NCBI GenBank assembly: GCA_002352185.1
Contig: DEHY01000201.1
Span: 2,179-8,386 of the forward strand
Direction of reading: 5' to 3'
Origin: Competibacteraceae bacterium UBA2788
GTDB lineage: Bacteria; Pseudomonadota; Gammaproteobacteria; Competibacterales; Competibacteraceae
Length of the DNA: 6,208 bases
Shown: positions 4,658-6,208 of the stretch, one piece after another
Layout: every line of letters starts with the position of its first letter
How positions within the stretch are numbered: the first letter of the stretch is position 1
The notes under the pieces: model-generated
The model's input: only the letters and a program-made list of their open reading frames with translations
What the model was told of the DNA's origin: nothing
Databases searched by the model: none
Program-made: the position numbers and the translations under genes

Positions 4658-6208
4658 CTACGGCGCTACAGTTTCCGCCGCATCCCGGGGCGGTATGGCT
4701 GCTCCTGCAACTGATTCAGGCGAACCCAGCCGCCGGATCAAATCGGCTTGCAGCGCGTTGAATTCGCGGGCGAATTCCGCTGAATGGCGATGGGCCGCGC
4801 CGGCCAGAATCAGCCGCGCTCCGTTGTCCTCCAGCGCCAGCCAGACCCACAACCGGCGATAGGAGGTATAAAACATGATAAAGATGCCGATGACCAGGAA
4901 TACAAACCCGGTATAGACCATGCCCGTGACGCTGCTGTGCGTCACCTGCAAACCGGAGGCTTCCACTTGTTGAAAACGGGTCAGTTGCAGATAGAACGGC
5001 GACCCGTAGGCCGGCAGCGCCGCCAACGCCGACAGCGCATCGTTGAAGAACGTATCTTCCCGCTCGCCTACGCCCTGATCCAGCTTCACCCCTTCCGTGC
5101 GCAGCACGTCGAGAAAAACCTCGGCCAGGGCATCGCGCAAGATGTTCAGATACAACCCGGTCGCTTCCTGCAACCGGTCGGCGGGTACTACTGCTCGGGC
5201 TTTTTCCGTCACCGCCGCAAAACCACCCTGGACGAACAGCTCGACCAGATTCAGCCGCACCTGATCCAGATCGCGCTGGAAGTCAGGGCTTTGCCCCGCG
5301 ACCGGCGGCGCTGACCGCGTCAGCAAGGCGCGCAACCCGGCGGCGTCGCGCAAGCGGGCGTTGAAGCGCAGGAAGCGTTCCGGGCTGTTGTTCGCATCCG
5401 CCGGGATATGCAGGTACATGAATGCGGCCCCCGGCTGGGCGCGGGCGCCGCTGATGAAAAACCAGCGGCCTTCAAGCTGCACCGGCGCCATGTAATTGAG
5501 ATATTCCCGCGCTTCGCCGGCGGCGTCGCGCAACTTGAAGCCGACGCTGGGGCCGAAATTGCGGAACTTGCGGTCGCCGGGCTGGGCGCCGGGTTCCGGC
5601 AGCAGGTTGAACAGCCGGAAGTCATCCAGTTCCAGCTTGATGGAACCCGTTGGCCCCGCGACCTTGAGCGCGCTGCCGACCTCGCCCTGAGCCGCAACCG
5701 GTTCCGCCCGCGCCGCAATCAGCGGCCACGCCCGTAATTCCAGCTTGGAGCCGCCGTCGCCGAAATCAGACTGATAAATGGCATAACCGCGATAGATCAG
5801 CGGATGATTGACCCGAATGGCGGCTTCCAGCGGCGTAGTTCCCAAATGTTCCTCGTCGTGAATGCGGACCTGGCTGGTAAAGGATTTGGGCTGGCCGGTG
5901 GCGTGATACTCGACCTGAAAATCCCGCAATTCAATTGCAAACGGCAATTCCTGTAACAGGAAGCCGTCGCGCAGCCGCAGGAACACAAAATTGGCGGCGC
6001 TGCCTTCGGGCAGCATCACGTTGCCGCGAAATGCCGGCGCCGCGCCCGGCGCCAACCGGCTGGCTGGCGGAATATCGCGGGCGGCCAGATCGCGGGTCTC
6101 CAGGGCGATTTCGCCGCGCCATTCCTTGAGCTTCAGCCACAAATTGCCATCCAGCAGGCCGCCAATGCCGATGACCACCACCGCCGCATGGGTAAACAGA
6201 TAGCCCAG
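4658..6208 (-). CDS. resB: Cytochrome c biogenesis protein ResB (Ccs1), 5' end beyond the right edge
   Basis: The frame is open from the window edge to the TAG at 4658-4660, showing 516 residues. An internal GTG at 6179-6181 is not the start: upstream codons continue in frame with LGYLFTHAA, which belongs to a membrane segment typical of ResB, and the family in beta/gammaproteobacteria is about 650-700 aa with several N-terminal helices. Visible in fragment numbering: His7 before a hydrophobic stretch (8-20), probably the conserved membrane histidine; a large periplasmic domain with LRDFQVEYHATGQPKSF (94-110) and VNHPLIYRGYAIYQSDF (133-149); a C-terminal helix (about 427-447); then a cytoplasmic tail with YRRLWVWLAL and REFNALQADL, usual for the family. 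ResB works with CcsB as the haem export and ligation complex. The segment at about 285-400 (fragment numbering) has few residues I can tie to a motif. A cytochrome c4/c5 gene is often upstream in such clusters, but that lies outside the window. Confidence 0.93.
   Translation of the reverse strand: MGYLFTHAAVVVIGIGGLLDGNLWLKLKEWRGEIALETRDLAARDIPPASRLAPGAAPAFRGNVMLPEGSAANFVFLRLRDGFLLQELPFAIELRDFQVEYHATGQPKSFTSQVRIHDEEHLGTTPLEAAIRVNHPLIYRGYAIYQSDFGDGGSKLELRAWPLIAARAEPVAAQGEVGSALKVAGPTGSIKLELDDFRLFNLLPEPGAQPGDRKFRNFGPSVGFKLRDAAGEAREYLNYMAPVQLEGRWFFISGARAQPGAAFMYLHIPADANNSPERFLRFNARLRDAAGLRALLTRSAPPVAGQSPDFQRDLDQVRLNLVELFVQGGFAAVTEKARAVVPADRLQEATGLYLNILRDALAEVFLDVLRTEGVKLDQGVGEREDTFFNDALSALAALPAYGSPFYLQLTRFQQVEASGLQVTHSSVTGMVYTGFVFLVIGIFIMFYTSYRRLWVWLALEDNGARLILAGAAHRHSAEFAREFNALQADLIRRLGSPESVAGAAIPPRDAAETVAP

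Noticed and set aside
4658..6181. resB starting at the GTG 6179-6181
   Set aside because: The frame continues upstream to the window edge with family-like sequence, and this start would cut off the N-terminal membrane helices.

Overview
The window is a tightly packed run of six genes, all read from the minus strand, so transcription runs from the right edge to the left. The high GC content, the bacterial gene style and the order resB-ccsB-dsbA-EEP hydrolase point to a proteobacterium. A gammaproteobacterium that matures c-type cytochromes by System II (Ccs) is most likely; a betaproteobacterium is less likely. The genus cannot be fixed from the sequence. An affinity to Competibacter-like or sulfur-oxidising Gammaproteobacteria is a guess from the gene set.

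Right to left: (1) resB, whose 5' end lies beyond the right edge; (2) ccsB (ResC/CcsA type), carrying the WWD haem-handling motif and three histidines at the spacing expected for the family; (3) a secreted DsbA-type thiol:disulfide oxidoreductase with a CPHC active site; (4) a cytoplasmic endonuclease/exonuclease/phosphatase (EEP) family hydrolase, starting 13 nt after the dsbA stop, with its Shine-Dalgarno overlapping that stop; (5) an Rpn-family PD-(D/E)XK nuclease with a DUF4351-like C-terminus and an array of GLQQ tetrapeptides encoded by 12-bp tandem repeats; (6) a fructosamine-kinase family protein, almost complete, running off the left edge.

Genes 1-3 form a functional group. ResB and CcsB move haem across the membrane and ligate it to CXXCH motifs of apocytochromes, and DsbA handles disulfides in the same compartment. 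The EEP gene is probably co-translated with dsbA. The Rpn gene is the accessory item: members of this family are linked to recombination-promoting DNA cleavage and, in E. coli, to phage defence with an intragenic antitoxin. The fructosamine kinase is a housekeeping protein-repair enzyme (deglycation), and it has the P-loop cysteine described as a redox switch in this family.

Four of the genes have a start supported by a Shine-Dalgarno sequence 7-10 nt upstream (ccsB, dsbA, EEP, rpn). The fructosamine kinase has a weaker one, and the resB start is outside the window. No RNA gene, CRISPR array, insertion sequence or clear promoter was found. No stretch longer than 60 nt lacks a gene. I see no convincing undescribed system. 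The most interesting locus is the repeat-bearing rpn gene and the hairpin at its 3' end.
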